Positions 1 to 12,521 of a stretch of DNA of 64,000 nucleotides are shown piece after piece (position 1 is the first letter of the stretch; every line of letters starts with the position of its first letter). Source of the stretch: Prinsepia uniflora. Its lineage: Eukaryota; Streptophyta; Magnoliopsida; Rosales; Rosaceae. Position numbers and translations under genes: made by a program. Where the stretch lies: positions 59,718,416-59,782,415 of the forward strand of contig CM064871.1 of the NCBI GenBank assembly GCA_032719365.1. The letters run 5' to 3'. Under the pieces are notes generated by a model. The model made no database searches, had not been told where the DNA came from, and was given only the letters and a program-made list of their open reading frames with translations.

Positions 1-36
1 ACGTTAATCCCGGGGGATTTGAGACGGGTCCTGACA
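1..36 (+). repeat. 3' end of an LTR (continues outside the window)
   Basis: The first 36 bases end in GACGGGTCCTGACA and differ by one base from the last 36 bases of solo LTR B (ending at 34856). This is the 3' terminus of a plus-strand LTR whose body lies to the left of the window. The five bases that follow are AGTGG; the matching target duplication would be outside the window. Confidence 0.85.
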
Positions 37-618
37 AGTGGTGGTGAAGAAACCCAGACCAGTAGCTATGAACAAAACCGTGAACATGAAAAAGTTTCAT
101 AATTTTATTATGAATCCATTGGTACAAAGTTTTAATGAATTGGACCTCATTTTGAATTTATTTCTGAATTTTTTGTATAATGTGTTTATATTTAAACTAT
201 AATTTATATAAGGAGGCTGAGTATATAATTTAATATTAGTTTGGATTTTATTAGCCCTTAAAATCAAATTATCTTCATGGGAGAAAATTTAAAAAGAATT
301 ATTGTATGGTTATTATTTTCAAAGAATATTTGAAAGATGAATGTATGTTTATGCTATGTATATATTATGTTTTGAATTAAGTTCTAGTTACTTTTGAATA
401 ATTTGAGGAAATTAAGTAAGGTTAATTTAGGTAATTAAGTTTAGTAATCTAAGAATGATATTGAAAATATGTAAATTAAGGACATGATTTAAAATATGTG
501 ATTATATGATTGTGCACAATTATGATGGTAACCACCTTTTGAAAAAGGACTTGATTATAATTATATTTGATAATTAATAAACTTATAATGATATGTATGA
601 TAAAAGGTAAATTTATGA

Positions 619-744
619 GTCAAGTGGGTCTAGTTCAATTAGTTCTAGTATTGATTTGTAAACAATTGGTCTCAAATTCGAACCCCGATGACATATTATA
701 TGGAAAATTTCCAAAAATTCCCCTCCCCCCTTTAATAAAAAAAG
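619..744 (+). mobile_element. tRNA-derived SINE, 126 bp, with target duplication
   Basis: The insert is flanked by exact 13-bp direct repeats GGTAAATTTATGA at 606-618 and 745-757. Near its 5' end is a degenerate Pol III A box (around TCTAGTTCAATTAGT, 629-643), followed by a B-box-like ATTCGAACCCC at 677-687. It ends in an A-rich tail. Target duplication, Pol III boxes and tail are the hallmarks of a tRNA-related SINE. There is no coding capacity. It is absent from the equivalent position of the second LTR copy near 6990, although that copy has its own deletion there. Confidence 0.75.
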
Positions 745-1866
745 GGTAAATTTATGAAAATAATGTGAGAAGGAGTTTTCAAAATTAATATACAAATCAC
801 TAACATTGTAATTGATTGATTTCGTCCTCATTATTAAACATAATATTTGATAAATTAACGAATAAGGCATTGAAAGAATTTAGATAACGGATTTCTCTTC
901 TTGACGGCGGTTAGTAGGTTGACGTAGGTGGTAATCCCGCAAAGGATGAATTTTGTTTGGTTAATTTGTCAAAAGAGAATAAGAATTTTAAAAAAAAAAA
1001 TAGGAAAATCTCTTATCTGACAAAAGTTGTCAAATGAGAGCAGGATCAGCTTGATTCTCAAAGTAACTTTAGGAACGGGTCCTGTCAACTTAGTATTAGA
1101 GCAAGTTACTGAATATCTTATTTCTAATACTAAGTCATGTATATAGCACGTTTATTAAAGTAAATTTATTTGATTCATATAATAATGGTTGTAGTATGAT
1201 TTACTTTCAAATGATTCTAATACTTCTATGGAATTATTTGGAAAACACGTTTTTAGAAAGAAAACAAATCCATAAACAGTGTTGGAGCGAAAGTTTGGAT
1301 TGGGATTTGGATTTGAGTTAAGGATATTGTATGATTTATGTGGCCATGATTTGAACTTGTTTTTTAAATGGTTATTGATAATTTCGAAACTTTTTAATTG
1401 ATTACACGTTTATTAAAAATTTCAAATTGGTTTGGGATGAAGTCGTTTCTATTACAATAGATCGAATTTGGTTTTCATATAATTATTGAAAAAATTTCGG
1501 GAAGTTTAAATGGATTTTAAATACTCATTAGACAAGTTTTATAGAAATGGTGTTGAGTTTAGAACCGGATTTCGAAGTGAAAATTTGGTTTTTAAGGAAT
1601 GAATATATGTTGAGATGATTTAAATATGATTTTTGAACAAGTAATTGATAATGTTTGGGAACTTATTGATTGCTTGAAAATACGTTTTACCACTTAAACT
1701 CGGAGTGTGAAGTGCGGAAAATATGGATATGGTTTTAAGGAATAGATGTATATTATGTGTGTATTTTCCGATCGATGTATATTTGTGCATTATTATGAAA
1801 CCAAGGGACTTGAGACTATAAGTTGGTACTCGGATGTTGTACTTCCGAGTCAATATGTGATTTGAT

Positions 1867-2150
1867 GGTTGTTCAGTCTCAGATGTCGAGTTAACACTCA
1901 TTTCCTGAGACTAGTATGTGTGGGATGACCACTCAGACGTTGAACTAGGCTCCGATTCCCGAGTGGGTAGTGGTTGGTTAGCCTCAGACGTTGGGATGGG
2001 CTCCGGTTCCTGAGATGAGTTGACTTAGATGTCGAGTAGGGCTCCGGTTCCTAGGTCAATTCTCACTCAGGTGTCGAGCAAGGCTTCAATTCATAAGTGA
2101 GGTTACACTCGGATGTTTAGCTGGGCTCCGTTTCCAAAGTGATTTACCTA
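1867..2150 (+). repeat. Tandem array of about 50-bp units
   Basis: Roughly six diverged units start with TCAGAYGTYGAG-like sequence and contain GGCTCCGGTTCCTGAG. The ends of a unit (CTCAG ... CTGAG) are inverted, so each unit could fold. The position inside an LTR-like block parallels the arrays in the other LTRs of the window. Confidence 0.65.
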
Positions 2151-2296
2151 CTGATAGTACAAATACCCTCGAGAGAATATGTGTTTGAATGATGTGTTGG
2201 TACTATTTTGTATTTGACCTAGATGATGTTTGTGGAGATGACTTACACGTAGTGTCGTTATGCATTATGATTGGAAACTGAATTAAGGGTTGGTTA

Positions 2297-5163
2297 TGTC
2301 AGGACCCGTCCCAATCCCCCCGGGATTAACATGGGACGCGCCTGATCCTGTTTGACACGGAGTGTCCGACAAGGGAAATTCCGAATTTAGCCCGTTCCGG
2401 GCTTCAGAGTACGCCAGGATCCGGAGGAGGTATGTGATGTCTCAGACTCTGCTACAGGCCGCATCCGCGATCAACCGGAAGGGCAGTCAAAACATTTAAA
2501 AGCTGTGAGTGGACAAAACAATAATGTATAAAAACATTTTCATAAGGCATTTTTACCCTTCACTAAAAAACATGCATGCATTCGAAAAACAGTTACCAAA
2601 CCATTAGGGCCTTAGCCCGAAATCGTAAAGGAAACCAAATACACGGGTCACTGCCCAAATCCAAGTGGGACTCAACCCAAAACCTGTGCACATCACATAT
2701 CATATAACATATACATATAAATCAGATAACCAATCCTGCCGTGGTATCTAGAGCTACGCGCATGCTACTCGGGTCTCAAAGCCCAAGTCTCCTCAGGGTC
2801 CACCCAGGACAATGTCCGCAGATCAATGACCCTTCCTGAGGGTTACAATCCAAGCCTTCTTGAGAGTAAGGTACCCAACGGGGGTGTCTCCACTCAGTTA
2901 GTGCTCCGTGACTACTCCGGTGTCCACCCAAGCCAACGACCCTCCTCGGAGGAGACATTCCAAATAAAGGAAGGTATATATATATATATATATCGAAACA
3001 TTCTTAAAACCTTTCAAGGGATTCATGCCCGGTTCCCATAAACAGTCATGAATCCGAAAATCCATTTAGGGTCCCCGACTCAAAATCACAATTGTAAACC
3101 AAAGGGTCCTCATGCCCGAACTCATGACTCAACTGGGCATCATGCCCGATATCTCAGGGTCAGTCACAATTACGATCCTAGTGATGTGCGCAACCATCTG
3201 TCCATGACCACTCTCAATCCCGGTATGTTGCCGTGAACATATCAATTGACACGACCACCTCTAGATCATGGTGCACCCATCACCGGTCAATATCCTAAAC
3301 CGTCAGCACTCCGAAGTCGAGCCTCCAGTGGCTGCTCAACGATGGTATGTGGATCGTGACCTCTCTAGAAGGAACACATCCCAGTCCGGAGGCGAGCGTC
3401 GTATCGTCCGTCGCCGTGCACAAAGCACTCGCCGCGACCACGACTCGGACCCGTAGGTCACCAATAGGGCTACATGCCCGAGACAAAACCAAATGGGTCT
3501 TATGCCCGAGTTTGTCCTTTTTAAATCCAAAACCATTTCATTTAAACTATCATAGAAATACAAACCCGTATAGGCACCGTATAAGGCTGAAACCTCAAAA
3601 TACGTGCCAATACGTAAACACACACAAATGCACTCATGGAATCACAAAAAAAGTATTAAAACACATAATAAAAATGTATGCATGCATCAATTTAGAAAAC
3701 AAGGTCCACTCACAGACCGTCCAAGCTACCGCCTCGATACGCGTGCCATTCGGCTCTCCATGGCCAAACACTGTCACCGGGACTTCCAAACCTATCCAAA
3801 TCGTAATAGAGGGTTACTAACTACTTAAACAACCCTTCACTAAAGTTCGGTAATTTTCTAGAATTTTTAACTATTTTTAAAGTCGATCCTAAATCTTCGG
3901 GCGTCCCGAACAATATCGAGACGGTGTCCGATCGACACGAAACCAGTCCCAAAATGTTTGTTACATCAAATAGAGTAATTCACATGTTGGACACTTTCTC
4001 AAAATACCCCTCGCGTGCCCCCATGCTCGGTTTGAATCCCCCTACGCGTGAAACCCACGCGCCACACAGTGTCACCCCTAACCTCTCGACAGACCGGTTC
4101 AGATCGATTCGAACCGGTTCGGTCCAACCGAATCGGAGGTCACCGTTCAACCCTATAACTCACCCTTTTTGATCTATTTTAGCCCATATTTAATCCCAAA
4201 GGTTCCTAGCATTAAACCCTATCGATCTAGCCATTAAAAATAGGAAAACGGGTCCAAATCTTACCTTGAAGATCCATGGTTGAACCGACCACCTGCAATC
4301 GATCGCCGCCGTGACCTCAGGCTGTCCTAGCCCTCGAAATCGATCCAAAACTTCTCCTAAGGTCCCCAGAAACAAGTCCCAGCCTTTAGAATCAAACGAA
4401 AACCCCTAGAACTCAAAGTCCAAAATTGAAATGGTTTACCCCTAGTTTCGGGTTTTCCCCGCCGTGGCCCGTCATCCATTCCTACGTCGTCCCAGTCTCT
4501 CTCTCAGTCTCTCATTATCCCTCACAAAATCGTATGGATGCAAGTGGGGTGGTATGTCGTGTGTGTTTGTTTGCTAAAAATGGAAATGGAGAAATGGAGG
4601 GGGTCGGGTTTGTGAGAGAAACAAAGAGGATGATGATCAGGTGAGAGAGAAGGGGGAATGGACGGCCAGGATGGAAAAAGGAAATATAGATGAAGGGTGG
4701 AAATGAGAAGTGGGTAAATTATTAAATAATAAAATAATAAAATAATAATATTTTAATGGTTTAGGTCCACTTTTTGGGGAAGTGACCAATGGGATGAGTG
4801 ACACTTGTCACTCATCCATGGGTCCCACTTTTATATCTTCCCAATCAGATATCGCCACGTCATCCCCGTCTCGAAATGCATGCATAGTGAAATCGAACTT
4901 CCGTGACCCATAACTTTCCCGTTCGAAGTCCGATTTTCGACGTGCTGCCTGTCTACGGATTCGTAACGACTCGATCTACGTAACGGTCCCCGGCCTTCGG
5001 TCATCGGACCACCGGGGTCAAAAGTCAACATTTCGCCCACGACTAGGGCCAAAACGGTCATTTTGCATCGTCCGTCCGATTTCGTTCAACTAATCACCGA
5101 TTAACCTCACTAATCCATGATTAGTGACTAATCTAATCCTGGAATTCGAGATGGGTCGTTACA
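2297..5163 (-). mobile_element. Solo LTR A, 2.87 kb, reverse orientation
   Basis: On the plus strand it opens with TGTCAGGACCCGTCCC and closes with ATGGGTCGTTACA, the reverse complement of the LTR ends seen in element C. Inside, in reverse order, are the conserved blocks of the family: the GAGTGGACAAAAC block near 2505, a (TA)n run at 2975-2993, the GTTCGGGACG/TTCGATGTAACG-type block near 3900-3970, the 26-bp near-palindrome at 4793-4818 and the TTGACC-rich block near 5000-5060. Flanks are GGTTA and AGTTA, a 4/5 target-duplication match. No internal domain accompanies it, so it is a solo LTR from recombination. Confidence 0.85.
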
Positions 5164-5915
5164 AGTTAAGCCTGGTGATGAGACGAGTAAGCCCAAGATA
5201 GTTACAGGGCTAGATTCAGAAGCAAGTAGTCATAGTATTTTCGGGTCTAAATGAGCGCAATTATGATAGAAGAATAAGTCATATGGTTGAATGAATAATA
5301 GAGGTATTAAAATGATGAAAAGATCTTATGTCGAATTCGACGCGTATAATAATGCTTTCTGTGAAGTTTAAGCATATTGTAATGGATAATGAGTTGTGTG
5401 AATTGAAACTTGATTGTTTGTTTATTTGTGGTTCATTGTATACTTACATGTTTAGAAAACTATCGAGGTCTTGGTTATGTTTTAGCTCGGTATTTAGTAA
5501 GGATATAAAACTTTTTGGACACAGTTGTTTTGTGATACCGTGTGTAATGGTATTGGATACTAACTTATGTAGTATGATTGAAATACACTTTGAGACTTAA
5601 TTCAGTCTGCTTATAGGGTTGGTGTGATTTAGTTTATGGTCTATGTCATAACTATTGTGTTAAATGCTTAAGTTAAGGAATAGTTATATTTGGTTGGTAG
5701 AGGCCAAGCCCTGAAGTATGTGATGAGACTTTTAGACGTATCCAAATGTACATAAATGCAATTCCTGGTGATTGAAATTCTTTGGTTCCATTTCAAGGTT
5801 GCTCATATGATTTAGTTAGACTATCCCCTACCAAGAAGAGTGACCTTATGATTGAAATTCTTTGGTATCATTGCTATTTAAATTTCGAGGACGAAATTTT
5901 TTGAAGGGGGTAGGT
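5164..5915 (+). mobile_element. 3' internal end of element X, with polypurine tract
   Basis: This non-coding stretch runs into the sequence AATTTCGAGGACGAAATT at 5881-5898, then TTGAAGGGGGTAGG (polypurine tract) at 5901-5914, directly followed by an LTR start. The same arrangement occurs in elements C and Y. I see no protease, RT, RNase H or integrase reading frame, so X is non-autonomous or heavily decayed. Confidence 0.65.
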
Positions 5916-7075
5916 TGTAATGACCCAGAAATTTGAGAAAAATAAAAATGACGATTTTGCCCCTATGAGGACAAAAAATTGACTTTTTGACTGGGACACT
6001 TTTGTGGACATGTCGTGAGGACCATTACGAAGGTCTCAAAAGTTTTGAATCCCTAGACATGCATTATGCCCAAAACAGCGGTCGAATAGGTTCGTTATGG
6101 GTGAAGAATGATTAGGGGCATTTTGTTAATTTTGGCATGAAGGGTATTTTGGTAATTTTGCAAGAAGGACCGAGGATGTTCTAGATCTTTCTTCATTTTT
6201 CTCCATAATTCCTTCCACCAATGTACATAGACTTAATTTCTAGGGTGAATTTGGAAATTTGGCTGAAACATCAGGGTAAGAGTTCTTAATTTCTAGCCCT
6301 TTTTACTCGATTATGTAATCATAGACTTGTGGTTGGGATAGAGTAGAAGATTTTGGACATTAAACGAATGAAAAAGGATGAAGAAAGGAATGCGTAGGAC
6401 TAGGTCAAGTTGCCCAAGTTGGGCCCTCCGAGCAAACCCATGGGCTGACTCGTCCGGAGATTGAAGGCAACCTCTGTGACATGTGTGTGGCCTCCACTCG
6501 CAGAGGACGTCGCCAGCGCGTGAAGGCGCATGTAACATCTTCTCGGGTTGCGGTCAACATGAAAAAGTTTCGTAATTTTATTATGAATCCATTGGTACAA
6601 AGTTTGAATTAATTGAACCTCGTTTTGAATTTATTTTTGATAATTTGGTACAATGTGTTTATATTTAAACTGGAATTTATATAAGGAGGTTGAATATATA
6701 ATTTAATGTTAATTTGGATATTATTAGCCCTTAATATCAAATTATCTTCATGGGAGAAAATATATTAAGAATTATTGTATGATTATTATTTTTAAAGAAT
6801 ATTTGAAAGATGAATGTATGTTTATGTTTTGTTTATATTATGTTTTGTTTTAAATTCTAGTTACTTTTGAATAATTTGAGGAAATTAAGTAAGGTTAAAT
6901 TGAGTAATTAAGTTTAGTAATCTAAGGATAAAATTAGAAATATGTAAATTAAGGATAGATTTAAAATATGCGATTATACGATTGAGTGCAGCTATAATGT
7001 TAATCATCCTTATTATTAAACATAATATTTGATAAAATGGAGGAATCTTGTTTGGTAAATATGTCAACAAAACCT
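5916..7075 (+). mobile_element. 3' LTR of element X (truncated)
   Basis: The LTR begins TGTAATGACCCAGAAATTTG immediately after the polypurine tract. The early section has the short TTTTGCCCC and TTGACTTTTTGAC motifs shared by the other LTRs. From 6556 it matches 82-990, with a deletion of roughly 300 bp relative to that copy. No TG...CA 3' terminus is found before the similarity ends near 7075. The ORFs at 6311-6600 have no recognisable homology. Confidence 0.6.
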
Positions 7076-7482
7076 AGGAGCTGTCTCATCCACAGAGGAT
7101 TTTGGACTTGTCGTATGTGACCCGCCCGTCAACAAATGTTATTATTTGAAGGCCAATGAGACAAGAAATTGATTAATTTAACTACATTCGATGACAATAT
7201 AGACGGGGACGAAATTGATAAGCAATACCATTGTATGCTTTACAAAAAATAAGAGACTACTTTGGTTGGTGAATTTCAAACCCTTTACACATCGTGGATG
7301 TAGATTCAAACTTCTGTTTTTTTTTATCAGAAACATAGGAAATTCGTAAGAAAACAAAACTCGAAAAAACAGTACAGGATGGGAAACGAAAAAGCACAGG
7401 AAAGCAAAATAAGAGGGAATTCGGAGTAAAGACGCATGGCATACCATAAAACGTCCACTACTAGGCCCAAAAGAAAAATAAC

Positions 7483-10400
7483 TTAGTACGGGAGGCAGGG
7501 GAGCCCATCATTGTTTAAAACAAGCACTAAGAAAGATGGAGGACGGTCAATCCAAACTTCCCTGCATATTCTTTGTCGTGCTTGAGCAGCTAAGGTATCA
7601 GCGACCTTGTTAGAGCTCTGAGGGATCCAGTGAAAACAGATTCGCGCAAAATAGGGACGATGAGCTCGGAGCTAAGAGAGAATGAGGAAAATTTCCCAGT
7701 TACCACGAGCAATGCTTCCAGAAGTGCACTTTATCGGAGCCTGGGAGTCTGATTCCACGATCACATCACGGTAGCCCTGGGACCGAGTGAATTCCACCCT
7801 GGTAAGAGCAGCCCAAGCTTCAGCAATTAGCACATTCTTTGTCCTTTTAGCTTCACAGATAGCACCACAGAAAGCTCCCTCTGAGTATCGGATAATGCCC
7901 CAAATCCGGCAGGAACCTCCGAGTTTAACTAGGAGGCGTCACAATTGACCTTCAAGGCAGAGGCCAATGGAGGGCACCAAGAACCATCGGTAACCTGAGA
8001 GTTGTGAAATGGCCCCCGGGGGCATCCCAAAGGATTAAGAGAGCTCCAGAACTTAGAGACGTACTTGGATATGGCATGAATGATGAGAGAAGGATTGAAC
8101 GGGCGACCCTCAAAAAGCAATTTACAGCGGTGTTTCTAGATTTCTCAATAGGTGAAGGCAATAATAGACACAGTCCAACCACGATTCCCGCCCATACCCA
8201 CGGAGGGAGACAAGACAGTGTTGAGCCAAGCCGCGAAGGACGTCACTTGGGAGATATCAATACGGTAGTTCAGGAGACCCCCAAACCAAATGCAAGTCAC
8301 ACCGGGGCACAGTAGTAAAAGATGCTCTATGGATTCATGATACTCTTCACAGATAGGGCACATCTGATAGTGGTTCAAGTGTCAACGAAAGAGGTTTTCC
8401 CAGGTGGGGAGGCATCCCCGGAGAGTCTTCCATATGAAATTGATGACTCGCGGATGTGTTTTCATCTTCCAAATAAACTTCCAAAGGCCCAAAGGGAACA
8501 TGGTCGAACATGAGGGTCTGAAAAGTTCAAGTGAGCTAAGAGGTCATGGAATGGTCCGAAGCCAGAAATACCCAGACTTCACGCTATTCTCGCCCGTCTT
8601 GCAGTGTGGCCAGATAAGTCAGTCCTTGTCCTCCGAGTTCCCAAGGGGGATAGTTCGAATGGTATCGTAATCAACTGTAGATATCAAAGGCTCAATGTTC
8701 ACAAGGTTCCAAGATCGGGAGGTTACGTCGATCAGTGAGGAGATATGTTGGGGTAAACCATAGGTCACATCAGGAATAGGGGTAAGAATACCATTCGTAG
8801 TTCCCGGAAACCACCGATCAGTCCAAATTTTTATGTCTTCCCCATTCAGAACTTGCCAACAGGCTCCCTCAATAATAATCCGGTGGCCCTCCAAAATACT
8901 AGTCCATGCCCAGGAAGAACGACTCCCCTTTTTGCCTCCCAGAAGTTTCCATTTGAAAAATATCTGCTTATAAGCATCCGAGCCCAAAAAGAGTCTGGTT
9001 CGCGAATAAGTCTCCAACACTGTTTTGCCAAAAGGGCAAGGTTGAAATCCTCAAGATTCCTGAAGCCCATTCCCCCATCCGTCTTCGGAAGACCCAACTC
9101 AGCCCAGCTAATCCAATGAATCTTATTACCACTCTCAAACTGACCCCACCAAAAATTTTCTAAATCAGAGTCGATAGCTTTGCAAACATTCTTAGGGAAC
9201 TTGAAAACTGCCATGGGATATGTAGGGATAGCCTGGGCCACAGACTTGATAAGCACCTTCTTGCTGGCCTGAGAAAGGAACTTCTTCTTCCAACCGTGAA
9301 TTTTCTTGCCAATCCTTTCCCGAACAAAAAGTAAGGCCTCTTTTTTCGATCTTCCCCACAGGGATGGAAGCCCAAGATACTTGTCGGGGTCCTCAGTGAT
9401 TTCCATGTTCAGGATTGTATTCAGTTTAGTGCGCAAAGAAAGAGGGGTGTTGGGGCCGAAGAAGATGTTGGACTTGTTATAGTTTACAAGCTGGCCAGAA
9501 GCAAGACAATAAACCTTCAAAAGTTTGTCAACAACCAAGCAATTGTTTCGAATGCTTTCAAGAAAAAAGGCATCATCAGCAAATAAGAGGTGCAAAAGAG
9601 TAGGCCCCTCCGGACTAAATTTGATGCCCTCCAAGATACCAACAGACTTAGAAAGGTTGAACATATGAGATAGAACATCGCAGACAATGATGAAGAAATA
9701 GGGGGACAGAGGATCTCTCTGTCTAATTCCACGGGTAGGGGAGAACTTCCTACCAGGCTGCCCATTAACCAGAACCAAGAAACTAATAGAGGAGACACAT
9801 CGCATCACCAGATCCACCCAGGTGCCACTGAAGCCCATTTTAAGCATGACTTCACGGAGGAAGTCCCATTCAATACGATCATAGGCCTTATTCATGTCCA
9901 ATTTGATTCCCATTTCATAAGTTTTGGTCGATTTCCGAAGCTTGAGAGCATCAAACGCTTCATGGGCCACCACAATGTTATCTTGAATTTGCCGTCCCAA
10001 AATGAAAGTGTTTTTTGTGGAGAGATGATGGATGGGAGAATACTCTTTAGGCGGTTGGCCATCACCTTTGCAATAATTTTATACGAGTAGTTATAAAGAG
10101 CAATAGGACGAAATTGAGCGACTGCCTCCGGGTTTTGGACCTTTGGAATAAGAGCAATGTGGGATGAATTGAGAGCGTCCGAAGATAATTCACCTGCAAA
10201 AGCCTTGTTGACAATAACCAACAAATCATCATGAATAGAGGTCCAATAGGTTTGATAGAAAATATCAGAAAACTCGTCGGGCCCAGGAGCTTTGAGCTTC
10301 CCCATTTAAAAAGTGGCATCCTGAATTTCCTCCATGGAGACAGCCCTGATAAGATCAAGGTTGTGGTGCTCCTCAATAGACGGGTTGATGAAATTGAGAA

Positions 10401-11600
10401 TATCTCCCTAGTTACGGTCCCCACTGGAAGTGAAGATCTCCTTAAAATACTTGTCTACTGTGTACCGGAATGAAGCATCAGTGGTGGCCCAAGAGGTCTC
10501 ATCAGTCCTGATACGAGAAATGAGGTTTTGACGATGACTCTGAATAGTGGAGAGGTGGAAGAAAGTCAAATTTCGATCCACAGACTTTAGCCACTTAATG
10601 CGAGAACGTTGTTGCCAAAATTTCTCTTCCAAATCCCAGACTCGGGTAATGTCCCCCTTCATGGTATTGATAGCATCACAATTCTCAGCCCAATTGAATT
10701 GGAGATGGTCCAGTCAGTTGATCATCAAATCCAATCTCTTCTTATTATTTGGGTATTTCACATTGCTCCACTCAATTAACCTCCTACGACAGGTTGCAAG
10801 TTTTCGATCCCAAGAGCCAACGAAAGAATCCACTGGGTTTTTCCAACAGGGGTCAATGATATATCTACATTCCGGGTCATCAGTCCAAAAGGATTCAAAG
10901 TGAAAAAGTCGTTCTTTTTTCCGGTTTATAGGGCTTTGATTGGTAAGAATAGGGTAGTGATCAGAACCCAACATCGGGAGGGTGGTGGCAATCGATCAAG
11001 GCCACTTAAGCTGCCAATGATCATTAATAAGTCCACGGTCTAATCTTTATTGCACCACAATACCCTCCCCACGAACCCCTGTCCAAGTGAACGCCTGCCC
11101 CTTGAAACCCAAATCAGTGAGGTGGTGCATGTTCATGAAATCCAATAGGTATCTCTTCCTGTTTATGGAGTCCGGACGACCCCCACATTCTCATGAGCCC
11201 ACAAGTAGTCATTGAAGTCCCCAATACATACGAAGGAGTGATCAAATTGCTCAAACTCATATCTTTCTCCTCCCGGTAGGGAGACCCGTAGATCCAGAAC
11301 ATATGAAAACTCTCCCCAGTACACTTGTTTACAACAAGAGAGTCAATCAGGAATTTACAGGAAGAAAAAACACAAAGATCAACACTGTCATTCCATAGTA
11401 GTAATAAACCGCCTGCAATACCAATCGGATCAACAAGGTGTTGCCCATCATAATTCAAATCTTTGAAACAAACTTTAAATCTACTGAACTTCATCTTAGT
11501 TTCCATAATAAAAATAACAGAAGGAACATAGGTCCGGACTAATCTCCGGAGATTTTTTCCTGTCAAGTCCCCACTGACAGTTCCTGCTCAAAAACTTCAT
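7483..11600 (-). pseudogene. LINE ORF2 pseudogene: endonuclease, RT, zinc finger, RNase H
   Basis: Reading the minus strand, 11114-11566 encodes the start of an exonuclease-endonuclease-phosphatase domain (FIMETKM, WIYGSPYREE). The SDHYPI motif follows in another frame at 10714-10974. The RT region starts at 9892-10305 (APGPDEF, IALIPKV, FRPIALYN) and continues after a frameshift at 8846-10000 with LDMNKAYDRIEW, RQRDPLSPYFF and LLFADDAFF. The usual RQGDP is RQRDP here. A CX2C...HX4C finger (CPICEEYHESIEH) lies at 8145-8378. A C-terminal RNase H-like domain (KVNCDAS, VESDSQ, NKVADTLAA) runs to a stop at 7483-7485, with a stop inside it. The protein would copy LINE RNA at nicked DNA; this copy is broken in at least five places. 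Confidence 0.9.
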
Positions 11601-12521
11601 TTTTCTTCGGCCACCAAACCTGGTTGGCAGCCATGAGGATTCTCATTCCCTGAGTTGCTTCATACGAAGCTAAGTGCACTGGAACATCCACTAAAAAATC
11701 ATCCTTAGAACCTGCCCATTCCAGAGGTTCCAAAATTGGTGACACACATTTATCTGCGCCTGCCTTGGTCTTCCCCTTTTTCCCAGAAACTTTCTTTTTC
11801 AGGACAGTCTTCACAATGTCCTTGTGCCATTTTTTGGACTTTTTCCCCCCACGGGATTGTCCTCCCATTTCGGGTTGCAGTCTCTTTTGAGACCATAAGA
11901 ATTTAAAGTGGTGAGAGCCAATTGTGTTTGGACGGGAATGGGTGGGTTTGGGCAGTATCTATTTGGTGGGTGTAACGGGTTGGGACGATTAGGAGGGCCC
12001 AAGAGCTTGGTACCGAGGCCTGGGCTTGTGGTGCACGGAAGAAACCCTACTGGGTTTTGGTGACCAAGAGTTTGGGTGGGCTCAACAGGCAGGCCCGGAG
12101 TAAGGGTAAAAAGGTGAGGGTCCAGGGAGTTAGAACAGGGAGCAGGATGAAAAAACTGACTTGGGGCCCATGATGGATTACTTGTGAAGAAAGATCTGGC
12201 CCATTCAATATTTTTCTCATTCAGTAAAAGCCCGCCCCTGCCCCTCGTCCAAGCCTAAAGAGTAGTGTTCTGCTCCAGCAGTACCACTTTGTTTGTCTAA
12301 CTGTCCTGATCAATCGTTCTTTCATGTTCAGAGATTGTGACCCTTGAGAAAATCTGAGAGTTCAAAGGCACATGGGTAGGATCCAAGCCGTGCTGCTGTT
12401 GTGTGCAGTCTTCAGGGTAGATAACAGGGCCAGAGATAGGGGTTGTGAGTGAGAGGGACTGATCGAACAGAGCTTTATCGGCGTGTCTGTTTTCCCACTT
12501 TTGGAGGACCATGCCCTGGTT

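Larger units (their letters stand above)
37..2296 (+). mobile_element. Left part of degenerate Ty3-like LTR element X
   Basis: Bases 82 to about 990 match 6556-7075 as a diverged direct repeat, starting with CATGAAAAAGTTTC in both. The second copy lies inside the 3' LTR of element X (from 5916), so this block is most simply the remnant of X's 5' LTR, cut on the left by the LTR ending at 36. Bases 1867-2150 are a short tandem array, as in other LTRs here. No convincing primer-binding site or ORF above 100 codons is present. A SINE interrupts the copy at 619-744, and solo LTR A interrupts the element after 2296. Assignment as one element is inference. Confidence 0.55.

Noticed and set aside
5328..5600. 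90-codon ORF in the interior of element X
   Set aside because: No resemblance to retroelement proteins or other families. AT-rich codons and an isolated position suggest chance.
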